Assembly: GCF_025290835.2 (NCBI RefSeq)
Contig: NZ_JAOCQD020000003.1
Location: 620,001 to 684,000, forward strand
DNA from: Aquabacterium sp. OR-4
GTDB taxonomy: Bacteria; Pseudomonadota; Gammaproteobacteria; Burkholderiales; Burkholderiaceae_C
Length of the DNA: 64,000 nucleotides
Direction of reading: 5' to 3'
Part shown: positions 25,802 through 33,826 of the stretch, one piece after another
Layout of the letters: every line of letters begins with the position of its first letter
Position numbering within the stretch: the first letter of the stretch is position 1
Translations under genes and position numbers: made by a program
The notes under the pieces: generated by a model
Databases searched by the model: none
What the model was told of the DNA's origin: nothing
Seen by the model: the letters and a program-made list of their open reading frames with translations, nothing else

Positions 25802-27141
25802 TGCGCGCGCCGTGGCTGCGCTGGCGGCCGCGCGCGGCCGCGCTCAGCCTCACCGGCCGCGTGGCCTGGGTGCTGGTGGCGGTGGTGCTGGTCACGCAGC
25901 TGGCCGGCCTGGCCTGGCTGATGGGCGGGCGCTCGCAGCTGGCGCGCAGCCTGATGTTCGATTACCTGGGCGCCGACATCGCCACCGCGGTGGCCGTGCT
26001 CGAGCGCCTGCCGCCCGCCGAGCGCGCCGCCTGGCTGCCACGCCTGGCGCGCAGCCATGTGCAGTACCGGCTGGGCGGCGCGGCGGCGGGCGGCGGCGGG
26101 GCCGACAGCGTTGACCGCTCGGCGCTCGGCCGCCGCCTTGCCGGCCTGCTGCAGGCCGAGCTGGGCGCGGCCTACGCGCTGCGGCTGCAGCCGGTGGCGC
26201 CCTCGGGTGAGCGCAGCGCCTGGCTGCAGCTGCGCGACGGCACGCCGCTGGCCATCGATCTGCAGCCGCTGCGCAGCGGCCTGTCGGCCACGGTGTATGG
26301 CGCGCTGGCCTTGCAGCTGCTGCTGGTGGTGGGGGCCGCGGCCTGGGCCGTGCGGCGTGCACTGGCCTCGCTGGGCGGCCTGGTGCAGGCCACCGAGGCG
26401 CTGGACCCCGACCGCCCCGGCCCGCCGCTGGCCGTCACCGGCCCGCACGAGCTGCGGCGCGTGGCGGCCGCCTTCAATGCGCTGCAGCAGCGCATCCGCG
26501 CCCATCTGGCCGAGCGCTCGCGCCTGCTGGCGGCCGTGAGCCACGACCTGCAGACGCCGATCACCCGCCTGCGCCTGCGCGCCGATCTGCTGCCCGAGGG
26601 CCCGCTGCGCGACAAGACCCTGGCCGATCTGCTGGAGATGCAGGGCCTGGTGGAGCAGGGCATGGCCTATGCCCGCAGCGCCCACGCCGCGGCCGAGCCG
26701 GCGCGGCGGGTGGACGTGTCGCAGCTACTCGACGGCCTGGCCTGCGACTATGCCGATGCCCAGGCCGCGCTGGCGCTCGAGCTGCCGCCCGGGGTGGTGC
26801 TCAGCACCCGGCCGCAGGCCCTGCGCCGCCTGGTGGGCAACTTGGTGGACAACGCGCTGAAGTTTGCCGGCGCGGCCGAGCTGGCGCTCGAGGCCACGCC
26901 GGTGGCGGTGCAGATCCGCGTCAGCGACCGCGGCCCGGGCATTGCGGCCGAGCAGCTGGCCCGGGTGCGCGAGCCCTTCCACCGCGTGGAGGGTTCACGC
27001 AACCGCGGCACCGGTGGCTCGGGTCTGGGCCTGGCCATTGCCGACGAGCTGGCGCACCAGCTGGGCGGCACGCTGGCCCTGCGGCCGCGCCCGGGGGGCG
27101 GCCTGGTGGCCAGCGTCACGCTGCCCGCGGCGGGTGGCTGA
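25801..27141 (+). CDS. Sensor histidine kinase of OmpR-type two-component system
   Basis: Membrane histidine kinase of 446 aa. Transmembrane helix 1 lies at about 20-42, a periplasmic domain at about 43-160 (with a Gly-rich patch at 92-100), helix 2 at about 162-184, then HAMP, then the HisKA helix with phosphoacceptor H248 in AAVSHDLQTPITRLRLRADLL. The ATPase domain has the N box (NLVDNALKF, about 347-355), the G1 box DRGPGI and the G2 box GGSGLGLAIADEL. It phosphorylates the regulator encoded just upstream, whose stop overlaps this ATG. The sensed signal cannot be read from the short periplasmic domain. Its stop codon sits in an octamer tandem repeat. Confidence 0.92.
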   Translation: MRAPWLRWRPRAAALSLTGRVAWVLVAVVLVTQLAGLAWLMGGRSQLARSLMFDYLGADIATAVAVLERLPPAERAAWLPRLARSHVQYRLGGAAAGGGGADSVDRSALGRRLAGLLQAELGAAYALRLQPVAPSGERSAWLQLRDGTPLAIDLQPLRSGLSATVYGALALQLLLVVGAAAWAVRRALASLGGLVQATEALDPDRPGPPLAVTGPHELRRVAAAFNALQQRIRAHLAERSRLLAAVSHDLQTPITRLRLRADLLPEGPLRDKTLADLLEMQGLVEQGMAYARSAHAAAEPARRVDVSQLLDGLACDYADAQAALALELPPGVVLSTRPQALRRLVGNLVDNALKFAGAAELALEATPVAVQIRVSDRGPGIAAEQLARVREPFHRVEGSRNRGTGGSGLGLAIADELAHQLGGTLALRPRPGGGLVASVTLPAAGG

Positions 27142-27175
27142 GCGGCTGAGCGGCTGAGCGTCTGAGCGGCTGCGG
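27136..27175 (+). repeat. Octamer tandem repeat spanning a stop codon
   Basis: Three GGCTGAGC units, one GTCTGAGC and one degenerate unit. The kinase stop TGA (27139) lies in the first unit. A period of 8 places TGA in all three frames. A closely similar octamer array spans the stop of the unrelated regulator gene at 51823-51862. Confidence 0.8.
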
Positions 27176-27191
27176 CCCGCCGGCGGCCCGA

Positions 27192-28097
27192 TCAGGCCGT
27201 GGCGGTGCCGCCCACCAGTTGGCGAAAGTGCCGCTCCATGCGCTCGGCATCGGGTGTCAGGCCGGTGAACAGCTCGAACGCGCCCACCGCCTGGCCCACC
27301 GCCATGGTGCCGCCATCCACCACCCGGCAGCCGGCGGCGCGGGCGGCCTTCAGCAAGGCCGTGTCGAGCGGAAAGTACACCACCTCCGAGACCCACAGGC
27401 CCGGCTGCAGCAGCGCGGCCGGCAGCGGCAGGCCGGGCAGCTTGTCCATGCCGGTGGGCGTGGCGTGGATCAGGCCGGTGGCCGGGCCGGTGCCGCTGGC
27501 CGCATCGCCCTGCAACGCCGGCGCGATGTCGGCCACGGCCAGGGCGCGGTCGGCGCCGTACAGCGCATTGAGGGCCGCGGCCAGCTCGCGGGCGCGGGCC
27601 GGGTCGGCATCCACCAGGCGCAGCTGCCGAGCGCCGGCGCGCAGCACCGCATGCGCAATCGCCGAGCCGGCGCCGCCGGTGCCCAGCAGCACCACGCGCG
27701 ACAGGTCGGCACCCGGCAGCGCGCGGGCAAAGCCCCAGGCCCAGCCCGAGCCGTCGGTGTTGTGGCCGATGGCGCGGCCGGCGCGAAACACCACCGTGTT
27801 CACCGCGCCCATGGCGCGCGCCTCGTCCGACAGCTCGTCGAGCAGCGGCAGCACCAGCTGCTTGCACGGGAAGGTGATGTTGAGGCCGGCAAAGCCCATC
27901 TGCCGGGCCGCGGTGATCAGGCCCGGCAGCGCCTGGGCATCGGTGCCGGCGGCGTCCAGATCGATCAGCTGGTAGTGCAGCGCCAGGCCCTGGGCGCGAG
28001 CCTCGGCCTCGTGCAGGGTGGGCGACAGCGAGCGCTGGATGCCCGCGCCGATCAAGCCCACCAGAGGCCTGGATTCTTTGGGAACGATGTTGCTCAT
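27192..28097 (-). CDS. Quinate/shikimate dehydrogenase family protein
   Basis: NAD(P)-dependent shikimate dehydrogenase family enzyme of 301 aa. The substrate-site motif IQRSLSPTLHE lies near residue 22, the catalytic Lys motif is NITFPCKQLV, the site GHNTDGSGW follows, and the Rossmann loop is VVLLGTGGAGSAIA. The NITFPCK form and the length match the catabolic quinate/shikimate dehydrogenases rather than biosynthetic AroE, as does its location at the end of a TRAP transporter cluster. It oxidises quinate or shikimate to the 3-dehydro compounds in known members. The ATG at 28097 was chosen because the motifs follow at the usual distance; the frame is open to 28136. The exact substrate is inferred. 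Confidence 0.85.
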   Translation of the reverse strand: MSNIVPKESRPLVGLIGAGIQRSLSPTLHEAEARAQGLALHYQLIDLDAAGTDAQALPGLITAARQMGFAGLNITFPCKQLVLPLLDELSDEARAMGAVNTVVFRAGRAIGHNTDGSGWAWGFARALPGADLSRVVLLGTGGAGSAIAHAVLRAGARQLRLVDADPARARELAAALNALYGADRALAVADIAPALQGDAASGTGPATGLIHATPTGMDKLPGLPLPAALLQPGLWVSEVVYFPLDTALLKAARAAGCRVVDGGTMAVGQAVGAFELFTGLTPDAERMERHFRQLVGGTATA

Positions 28098-28221
28098 GGT
28101 TTCTCGTGGCGGACGACACCGCACCACCTGGCCCAAGCCGGCGGGCGCCGCGGACCTGGCCTGGCCAGGCCACTGGCGGCACCCGCAGGGGTGAGAGGCG
28201 GCGCGGCCGCCGCCGGGGCGC

Positions 28222-29226
28222 TTACTTGCGCAGCTTGGCCAGTTCGGCCTGCAGTTCGGCCACCGTGGCGGCCACGGCGGCGCCGTGCTTGTCGATCACC
28301 GGCTGCAGCTTGGCGCGCAGCTTGGCCTGCTCGGTGGGCGACAGCTCGGTGACCTGCATGCCGGCCTTCTTGAGCTCTTGCAGATCGTCGGCCGACTTGT
28401 CGCGGTTGACCTTGCGCTGGTAGGCGGCGGCTTCCACGGCCGCGTCGCGCACGATCTTGCGCTCGGGCTCCGACAGCGCGTCCCAGATCTTCTTGCTGAA
28501 GATGATGGACTGCGGGTTGTACTGGTGGTTGGTGACGGCCAGGTGCTTTTGCACCTCGAAGAACTTGTTGGCCAGGATCACCGACAGCGGGTTCTCCTGC
28601 CCGTCGATGGCCTTTTGCTCCAGACCGGCATAAACCTCGGGAAAGGCCAGCGGCGTGGGGTTGGCGCCCAGTGCCTTGACCCAGTCGATGTTGATCGCGT
28701 TGGGGATCACGCGCAGCTTCAGGCCGGCGATGTCTTCCACCGTGGTGATCGGCTTCTTGCTGTTGGTGAGGTTGCGAAAGCCCAGCTCCACATAGGCCAG
28801 GCCGATGATGCCCTTGTCGGCCAGCTTGGCATGCAGCTTCTGGCCGAAGGGGCCGTCGACCACCGCGTCGGCTTCGCGCGCGCTGGCAAACATGAACGGG
28901 AAGTCATAAACCTCGAAGTCCTTGACCTGCGAGGCCAGGATGCCCGAGTTGAGCTGCACGAACTCGATCGTGCCGCCCTGCAGCGCCGAGACGTTCTGCG
29001 CATCGCCGCCCAGCGCGCCGCCGGCAAACACGTTGACCTTGAACTTGCCACCCGACTTGGCCACCATCAGCTCGGCAAACTTGTTGGCGCCCAGCTCCAG
29101 CGGATGGCCCTTGGGGTTTTGCAGCGCGAACTTGAAGCTGCGTTCCTTCACCTCCTGCGCCGCGGCGGTGCCGAGGGTGGCCACGGCCGCCAGGGCCAGC
29201 AGGGTCTTGAGCATCAGGCGTTTCAT
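28222..29226 (-). CDS. dctP: TRAP transporter substrate-binding protein (DctP family)
   Basis: Periplasmic solute-binding protein of 334 aa. A signal peptide ends at TLGTAAAQ (about residue 23). The mature protein shows the DctP fold: ALQNPKGHPLELGANKFAELM, the hinge strand LKLRVIPNAINIDWVKALGANPTPLAFPEVYAGLEQKAID with the conserved Arg that binds the ligand's carboxylate, and NPLSVILANKFFEVQKHL. It captures an organic acid for the DctQM permease encoded upstream. The ATG at 29226 has GGAGA about 8 bases before it. Together with the adjacent quinate/shikimate dehydrogenase the ligand may be a hydroaromatic acid; this is inference. Confidence 0.92.
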   Translation of the reverse strand: MKRLMLKTLLALAAVATLGTAAAQEVKERSFKFALQNPKGHPLELGANKFAELMVAKSGGKFKVNVFAGGALGGDAQNVSALQGGTIEFVQLNSGILASQVKDFEVYDFPFMFASAREADAVVDGPFGQKLHAKLADKGIIGLAYVELGFRNLTNSKKPITTVEDIAGLKLRVIPNAINIDWVKALGANPTPLAFPEVYAGLEQKAIDGQENPLSVILANKFFEVQKHLAVTNHQYNPQSIIFSKKIWDALSEPERKIVRDAAVEAAAYQRKVNRDKSADDLQELKKAGMQVTELSPTEQAKLRAKLQPVIDKHGAAVAATVAELQAELAKLRK

Positions 29227-29329
29227 CAACAGGTCTCCATCCAGGGTTTGACAGGGAAACAAAGGGGCGCGGCCTGCGGCCTGCCCCCGGGGCCGGCTCA
29301 TCGGCCGGCTTGGCGCGCAAAAACGGGCA

Positions 29330-30610
29330 TCAGTTGGCGAACCAGCGGGCCGGCACCATCACCAGCGCCGGAAACAGCACCAGCAGGAACATCACCGTGA
29401 ACTCGGCAATCATGAAAGGCAGGACGCCGCGGGTGACATCGTCCATCTTCATCTTGCCCACGCCGGCCACCACGTTGAGCACGGTGCCCACCGGCGGCGT
29501 GATCAGGCCGATGGCGTTGTTCATGATGAACAGCACGCCGAAGTACACCGGGTCGATGCCGGCGGCCTTGATCACCGGCATCAGCACCGGGGTCATGATC
29601 AGGATGGTGGGGGTCATGTCCATCGCCGTGCCCACCGCGATCACCAGCAGCATGATGGCGATCATCAGCAGCGTGGGGCTGTCCATGAAGGGCTGCAGCA
29701 GCGAGATCATCTTGCTGGGGATGTCGGCCACCGTGATCAGCCAGGCGCTGACCATGGCCGCGGCCACCAGGAACATGATCACCGCGGTGGTCTTGGCCGC
29801 GGCCATGAACACGCCGGCCAGCTGCGCCAGCGTGAGCTCGCGGTAGACCACCATGGCCACGAACAGCGCATACACGGCGGCCACCACCGCAGCCTCGGTC
29901 GGCGTGAACACGCCGAACTTCAGGCCCACCACCACGATCACCGGCAGAAACAGCGCCCAGGCTGATTCGCGCAGCGCCGTCAGGCGCGCGGCCGGCGTGG
30001 CCTTGGGCGGCGGCGTGATGCCCTCGCGCCGCGCCACCCACCACCAGGCCACGGCGATCGACACCGCCATCAGCAGGCCCGGCACGATGCCGGCCAGGAA
30101 CAGCTTGCCGATCGACACGTTGGCGGCCACGCCGAAGACCACGAAGCCGATCGACGGCGGGATCACCGGCGCGATGATGCCGGCGCTGGCGATCAGGCCG
30201 CCGGCCTTGGCCTTGTCGTGCCCGGCGCGCACCATCATCGGCAGCAGCAGCGCGGCCAGCGCAGCGGTGTCGGCCACCGCCGAGCCCGACAGCGCGGCCA
30301 TCATCACCGCCGCCAGGATGGCCACGAAGCCCAGGCCGCCGCGCTTGTGGCCCACCAGCGTGATGGCCAGTTCGACAATGCGGCGGCTGAGGCCGCCGAC
30401 GTTCATGATCTCGCCGGCCAGCATGAAGAAGGGCACCGCCAGCAGCGGAAAGCTGTCGGCCCCGTTGACCACGTTCTGCGCCAGGATCTGGGCGTCAAAC
30501 AGGTCCAGGTGCCACATCAGCGCCACGCCCGAGGCCAACAGCGAGTAGGCGATCGGCATGCCCAGCGCCATGGCGCCCAGCAGCGATGCGAGAAAGATGA
30601 AGACGGTCAT
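29330..30610 (-). CDS. dctM: TRAP transporter large permease subunit (DctM)
   Basis: Polytopic permease of 426 aa, the usual size of DctM. About twelve hydrophobic segments begin with MTVFIFLASLLGAMALGMPIAYSLL, and the diagnostic blocks are present: NVGGLSRRIVELA, GFVAILAAVMMAALSGSAVADTAALAALLLPMM, PPSIGFVVFG and FGVLFIMNNAIGLITPPVGTVLNV. It carries the sodium-coupled transport path. The small subunit gene lies 23 bp upstream and the binding protein gene 103 bp downstream on the same strand, so the three form one operon. Confidence 0.93.
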   Translation of the reverse strand: MTVFIFLASLLGAMALGMPIAYSLLASGVALMWHLDLFDAQILAQNVVNGADSFPLLAVPFFMLAGEIMNVGGLSRRIVELAITLVGHKRGGLGFVAILAAVMMAALSGSAVADTAALAALLLPMMVRAGHDKAKAGGLIASAGIIAPVIPPSIGFVVFGVAANVSIGKLFLAGIVPGLLMAVSIAVAWWWVARREGITPPPKATPAARLTALRESAWALFLPVIVVVGLKFGVFTPTEAAVVAAVYALFVAMVVYRELTLAQLAGVFMAAAKTTAVIMFLVAAAMVSAWLITVADIPSKMISLLQPFMDSPTLLMIAIMLLVIAVGTAMDMTPTILIMTPVLMPVIKAAGIDPVYFGVLFIMNNAIGLITPPVGTVLNVVAGVGKMKMDDVTRGVLPFMIAEFTVMFLLVLFPALVMVPARWFAN

Positions 30611-30633
30611 GTTGGGGTTGCTCCTGCGCGCGC

Positions 30634-31194
30634 TTACTTGTGGCGATAGGTGCCGCTGCGGTCGAGGTGCAGATCGTCCACCTGGGCCAGGTCTTCGCTC
30701 TCGCGCACCATCAGCAGCTCGTCATCGCGCAGCTGGCCGCTGAGCGTGCGCCACAGTTCGCGCAGCAGGATCACGCTGGCCGACACCGCAAACACCACGC
30801 CCGAGGCATAGAAGATGGCCACCGGCGCGCCGGTGACCGGCGCCTCGACCTCGAGGTTGATCTGCATCTGCGCCCAGCTGCCGGTGAACAGCAGGCCGTT
30901 GATGCCCAGCATGGCCGTCTGCGCCACGGCCAGGCACACACGGCGGCCCAGCGGGCCGAAGCGGCTGACCAGCATGTCGGTGCCCAGGTGGCCATGCTCC
31001 TTGAGCGCGACGATGGCGCCCAGAAAGCACATCCACACGAACAGCCAGCGCGACAGCTCCTCCGACACCGTGATGCCCGACGAGAAGGCATAGCGCAGCA
31101 CGACGTTGCCGAACACCAGCAGCACCATCATCGCCAGCATGGCCACCATGGCCCACTCCAGCAGGCGGCAGTAGCCGTTGATCAGTCGGTTCAT
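30634..31194 (-). CDS. dctQ: TRAP transporter small permease subunit (DctQ)
   Basis: Membrane protein of 186 aa with four hydrophobic segments. It shows typical DctQ features: LLVFGNVVLRYAFSSGITVSEELSRWLFVWMCFLGAIVALKEHGH, where the EE.SR..F.W...LG pattern and the following charged H-x-G-x-D are conserved. It pairs with DctM to form the TRAP membrane complex. The ATG at 31194 is preferred over the open frame to 31227 because it gives the standard short N-terminus (MNRLINGYCRLLEWAM). It is the first structural gene of the operon and lies directly behind a pseudo-palindrome that may be the TetR binding site. Confidence 0.92.
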   Translation of the reverse strand: MNRLINGYCRLLEWAMVAMLAMMVLLVFGNVVLRYAFSSGITVSEELSRWLFVWMCFLGAIVALKEHGHLGTDMLVSRFGPLGRRVCLAVAQTAMLGINGLLFTGSWAQMQINLEVEAPVTGAPVAIFYASGVVFAVSASVILLRELWRTLSGQLRDDELLMVRESEDLAQVDDLHLDRSGTYRHK

Positions 31195-31264
31195 CGTGTT
31201 GTCTCCTCGCAAGGCGGCAGGCGGCAAAAGCTCCGCAATCCGGCCACGGCGTGCAGTGTGTACG

Positions 31265-31276
31265 AACTGGTTAGTT
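31265..31276. promoter_or_regulatory. Candidate TetR operator upstream of the TRAP operon
   Basis: AACTGGTTAGTT is a pseudo-palindrome (AACT-ggtt-AGTT) in an unusually AT-rich patch between the TetR gene's end and the dctQ start. TetR-family operators commonly look like this. Binding is inferred from position and symmetry only. Confidence 0.4.
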
Positions 31277-31354
31277 TTATTGATGGGTAAAAACCCGCAT
31301 GTCCGGGCACCGCCCTGGCGGCGGCCCGGACAGCCAACCGGCGGCCACCCGGCC

Positions 31355-32104
31355 TCAGGCCTTGAGGTAGCGCACCACCATCTCGACGATGGCCTCGCGC
31401 CGCGCCGCGATGGCGGCCGCCGACTCGAGATCGCGCTGGAAGATCAGCGAGAAGGTGTGGCGGTTGGCCACGTTGAACACGCTCAGCGCGCTGATCGACA
31501 TGTGCAGGTCGACCGGGTCGACACCGGGGCGGAACAGCCCGGCGGCCACACCGCGGCCGTACACACGCTGCAGGCCCTCGATGGCCGGCACATTGAGCTG
31601 GTGGATGCTCTTGCTCTGCGCCAGGTACTCGCCGCGGTGGATGTTCTCGGTCATCACCAGGCGGATGAACTCGGGGTGCGCCAGCTGGTAATCCACCGTG
31701 AAGGCGACCAGCGTGCGCAGCGCCTGCTCGGGCGGCAGATCGTCGAGGTGCAGGCCGCTCTCGATGGCGCGCATCTGGCGGTAGGCGTCTTCCAGCACCG
31801 CGATGTAGAGCCCCTCCTTGCTGCCGAAGTAGTAATAGATCATGCGCTTGCTGGTGCGCGTGGCGGCGGCGATCTCGTCGATGCGCGCGCCGGCCAGACC
31901 CTTGTCGGCGAACTCGCGCATCGCCACCGCCAGGATGTCGGCCATGGTGCGCTCGGGGTCGTTGGTGCGGCCGGCGCCGGGCGCGGGTGCGGGCTCGGTG
32001 GCGGGCTCGGTGGCGGGCAGCCGCCCGGCGTCGCGCGCCGGATCGGCCGCGGCAGGCTTGCGCGGCGGGCGCCCGCGGCGCGGCGTTTGTACTGGTTCGT
32101 TCAT
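31355..32104 (-). CDS. TetR-family transcriptional regulator
   Basis: Regulator of 249 aa. A basic, Pro/Ala-rich tail (about 1-50) precedes the TetR helix-turn-helix (ADILAVAMREFADKGLAGARIDEIAAATRTSKRMIYYYFGSKEGLY, about 52-98). The ligand domain carries a TetR_C_7-like pattern (AYRQMRAIESGLHLDDLPPEQALRTLVAFTVDYQLAHPEFIRLVMTEN). This subtype often controls catabolic or transport operons in Burkholderiales. It lies upstream of and in line with the TRAP transporter and dehydrogenase genes, which it most likely regulates. The ATG at 32104 is the last good start before the conserved part; the frame is open far upstream without conservation. Confidence 0.9.
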   Translation of the reverse strand: MNEPVQTPRRGRPPRKPAAADPARDAGRLPATEPATEPAPAPGAGRTNDPERTMADILAVAMREFADKGLAGARIDEIAAATRTSKRMIYYYFGSKEGLYIAVLEDAYRQMRAIESGLHLDDLPPEQALRTLVAFTVDYQLAHPEFIRLVMTENIHRGEYLAQSKSIHQLNVPAIEGLQRVYGRGVAAGLFRPGVDPVDLHMSISALSVFNVANRHTFSLIFQRDLESAAAIAARREAIVEMVVRYLKA

Positions 32105-32194
32105 GGCGGCCGGCAGCTTAACCCAGCGCCACGGGCGTGCCCAGGTGGTGGCACTTTGCGCTGCATCAAGCACCCCGGCTGCGCAAAAAAAAGG

Positions 32195-32225
32195 CCCTTG
32201 AAAGCCCGCCCTGCTGCCCCGAGCT
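32195..32225 (+). promoter_or_regulatory. Sigma-32-like heat-shock promoter
   Basis: CCCTTGAAA (32195-32203) followed after 13 bp by CCCCGAGCT (32217). This matches the sigma-32 consensus -35 (CTTGAAA) fully and the -10 (CCCCATnT) in its CCCC part. It lies about 165 bp before the first Hsp20 gene, the expected target class. Confidence 0.6.
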
Positions 32226-32298
32226 TGACAGGCATCGGCGGCCTGCGAGGCGGCTGCGGCCCAGGCAGTGCGGGCTTGCGGCCAGCGTGCCTGCCGCC

Positions 32299-32346
32299 CT
32301 TGATCGACCGCTTGATCGACCGCTTGTTCGACGGCTTGTTCAAGCG
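32299..32346 (+). repeat. Dodecamer repeat in heat-shock gene leader
   Basis: Four 12-bp units: CTTGATCGACCG twice, CTTGTTCGACGG and CTTGTTCAAGCG, in the presumed leader between the sigma-32-like promoter and the hsp20 start. They could form RNA structure; no known thermometer family is recognised. Confidence 0.7.
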
Positions 32347-32390
32347 CTTCGTTCACCCGTCCCGTCACCCTTTTTTTGCCGAGGTTTCCC

Positions 32391-32873
32391 ATGCTCTACC
32401 GCAGCCTGTTTCCGCACGACCTGATGAACGAGTTCGGCCGCCTGCAGCGCGACCTGCAGGGCACGCTGGACGGCTCGCCCGCGATCCGCGGCGCGGGCCG
32501 CGGCGGCTACCCGGCGCTCAATGTGGGCAGCACGCCCGAGGCGGTGGAGATCCTGGCCTTTGCGCCCGGCCTCGACCCCGCGGCCATCGAGCTCAACCTC
32601 GAGCGCGGCGTGCTCACGCTGGAGGGGCGGCGCGCCGCCACGCTGCCGGCCGGCAACGGGGCCGGTGGCGCCAGCGGCCCCGCTGCCGCCGCGGCCGAGG
32701 TGCGCCAGACCGTGCACACGCAAGAGCGCTTTGACGGCCACTTTCGCCGCGTGGTGAGCCTGCCCGACGACATCGACGCCGCCGCCGTGCGCGCCGAGTA
32801 CCGCGATGGCGTGCTGCGCATCAGCGTGCCGCGCCGGGGCCAGACCCAGCCGCGCCGCATCCCGGTGCAATGA
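32391..32873 (+). CDS. Hsp20/alpha-crystallin small heat-shock protein (first copy)
   Basis: Small heat-shock chaperone of 160 aa. The alpha-crystallin domain spans about 45-150 (VGSTPEAVEILAFAPGLDPAAIELNLERGVLTLEG, then RFDGHFRRVVSLPDDIDAAAVRAEYRDGVLRISVPR). The conserved GVLRISVP block and a C-terminal IPV motif (I-x-I/V) are visible. It holds unfolding proteins in a refoldable state. The ATG at 32391 has GAGG 6 bases upstream. The second Hsp20 gene starts 43 bp after its stop, so the two are co-transcribed, probably from the sigma-32-like promoter at 32195. Confidence 0.92.
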   Translation: MLYRSLFPHDLMNEFGRLQRDLQGTLDGSPAIRGAGRGGYPALNVGSTPEAVEILAFAPGLDPAAIELNLERGVLTLEGRRAATLPAGNGAGGASGPAAAAAEVRQTVHTQERFDGHFRRVVSLPDDIDAAAVRAEYRDGVLRISVPRRGQTQPRRIPVQ

Positions 32874-32916
32874 GCCGCCCCGGCCGCCAGTCCATTCCCG
32901 CCTTCAGGAGCACGAC

Positions 32917-33303
32917 ATGAACACCGCCCCCAACAACGTCCCCAACAACGCTCCCAACAACGCCCGCCAGGACGCCGCCCTGCAGCCCCCGGTGGATGTG
33001 GTGGAAGACGCCAACGGCATCACCCTCTATGCCGACCTGCCCGGCGCCGCGCGCGAGCAGCTGCAACTGCGGGTGGAAGGCGAGCGCCTGCTCATCGAGG
33101 CCGAGATCGGCGTGGCCCTGGCGCCGGCCTGCACGCCCAGCCACACCGAGGTGGCCCTGCCGCGCTACCGCCGCGCCTTCACGCTGAGCAAGGAGCTGGA
33201 CGCCGAGCGCGTCAGCGCCGAGCTGAGCCAGGGCGTGCTGCGGGTGCGCATCCCCAAGGCCGCCCAGGCGCAGCCGCGCCGCATCAGCGTTCAGGTGGGC
33301 TGA
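32917..33303 (+). CDS. Hsp20/alpha-crystallin small heat-shock protein (second copy)
   Basis: Second small heat-shock protein, 128 aa. An Asn-rich N-terminus with short repeats (NNVPNNAPNN) precedes the alpha-crystallin domain (VDVVEDANGITLYADLPGAAREQLQLRVEGERLLIEAE, then YRRAFTLSKELDAERVSAELSQGVLRVRIPK). The C-terminus RRISVQVG carries the I-x-V motif. AGGAG stands 6 bases before the ATG at 32917. Paired, diverged Hsp20 genes are common in Burkholderiales and may form mixed oligomers. The N-terminal arm is much shorter than in the first copy. Confidence 0.92.
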   Translation: MNTAPNNVPNNAPNNARQDAALQPPVDVVEDANGITLYADLPGAAREQLQLRVEGERLLIEAEIGVALAPACTPSHTEVALPRYRRAFTLSKELDAERVSAELSQGVLRVRIPKAAQAQPRRISVQVG

Positions 33304-33332
33304 TCGGGCGGCGAGCCGGCTTGGGCGCCAGC

Positions 33333-33572
33333 TCAGGCGTCCAGCACGATGGCGCGGTCGCGCAGCATGCGCTGGTACTCGTGCAGCGGCACGGCGGCCG
33401 ACTGGCGGCCCTCGTCCACCGCCCAGGTCAGCGTGGCATCGGTGGCGGCCAGCGTCACCTCCACCGGGCCCGGCGGCACCTTGCACATCGGGCCATCGCC
33501 CAGCCGGTACTTCACCGCGCCGGCCACCCGGGCTTGTCGGGTGATGGGGGTCGGATTGCCAGGGGTGCTCAT
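33333..33572 (-). CDS. Small hypothetical protein, 79 aa
   Basis: I do not recognise the family. The ATG at 33572 has AAGGAC about 8 bases upstream. The protein is soluble, with two beta-rich stretches (AGAVKYRLGDGPMCKVPPGPVEVTLAATDATLTWAVDEG) and a C-terminal helix (PLHEYQRMLRDRAIVLDA). It converges on the heat-shock pair, leaving 29 bp between stops. Real coding is likely from the ribosome site and the sensible composition, but the function is unknown. Confidence 0.6.
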   Translation of the reverse strand: MSTPGNPTPITRQARVAGAVKYRLGDGPMCKVPPGPVEVTLAATDATLTWAVDEGRQSAAVPLHEYQRMLRDRAIVLDA

Positions 33573-33740
33573 CGCGCTGTCCTTTCAGGATGAAAGCAGG
33601 CCTCAGCCTAGTGACGCTGTCGGCGCGGCCACGTAGGACGCCGCGCTGAGCGCGCGTCGGCACCGGGCGCCTGCGCGGGCAGGGGGCCGTGCACAACGCA
33701 GGCACGGCCGGGTGGTGCTGAGGTGGTGGCGCTGCAATGC

Positions 33741-33810
33741 CGCGGTGGTGCCTGGTGGTGCCCGCTGGTGACCGTTGGTGCCCGCTGGTGCGCGCTGGTG
33801 CGCGCTGGTG
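33741..33810. repeat. Decamer tandem repeat ending in GGTG
   Basis: Seven consecutive 10-bp units (such as CCCGCTGGTG and CGCGCTGGTG), each ending in GGTG, downstream of the sigma factor gene's stop. The stretch from 33573 to 33826 otherwise holds nothing I can identify. Confidence 0.8.
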
Positions 33811-33826
33811 CCGCCGTGCCTGCGGT

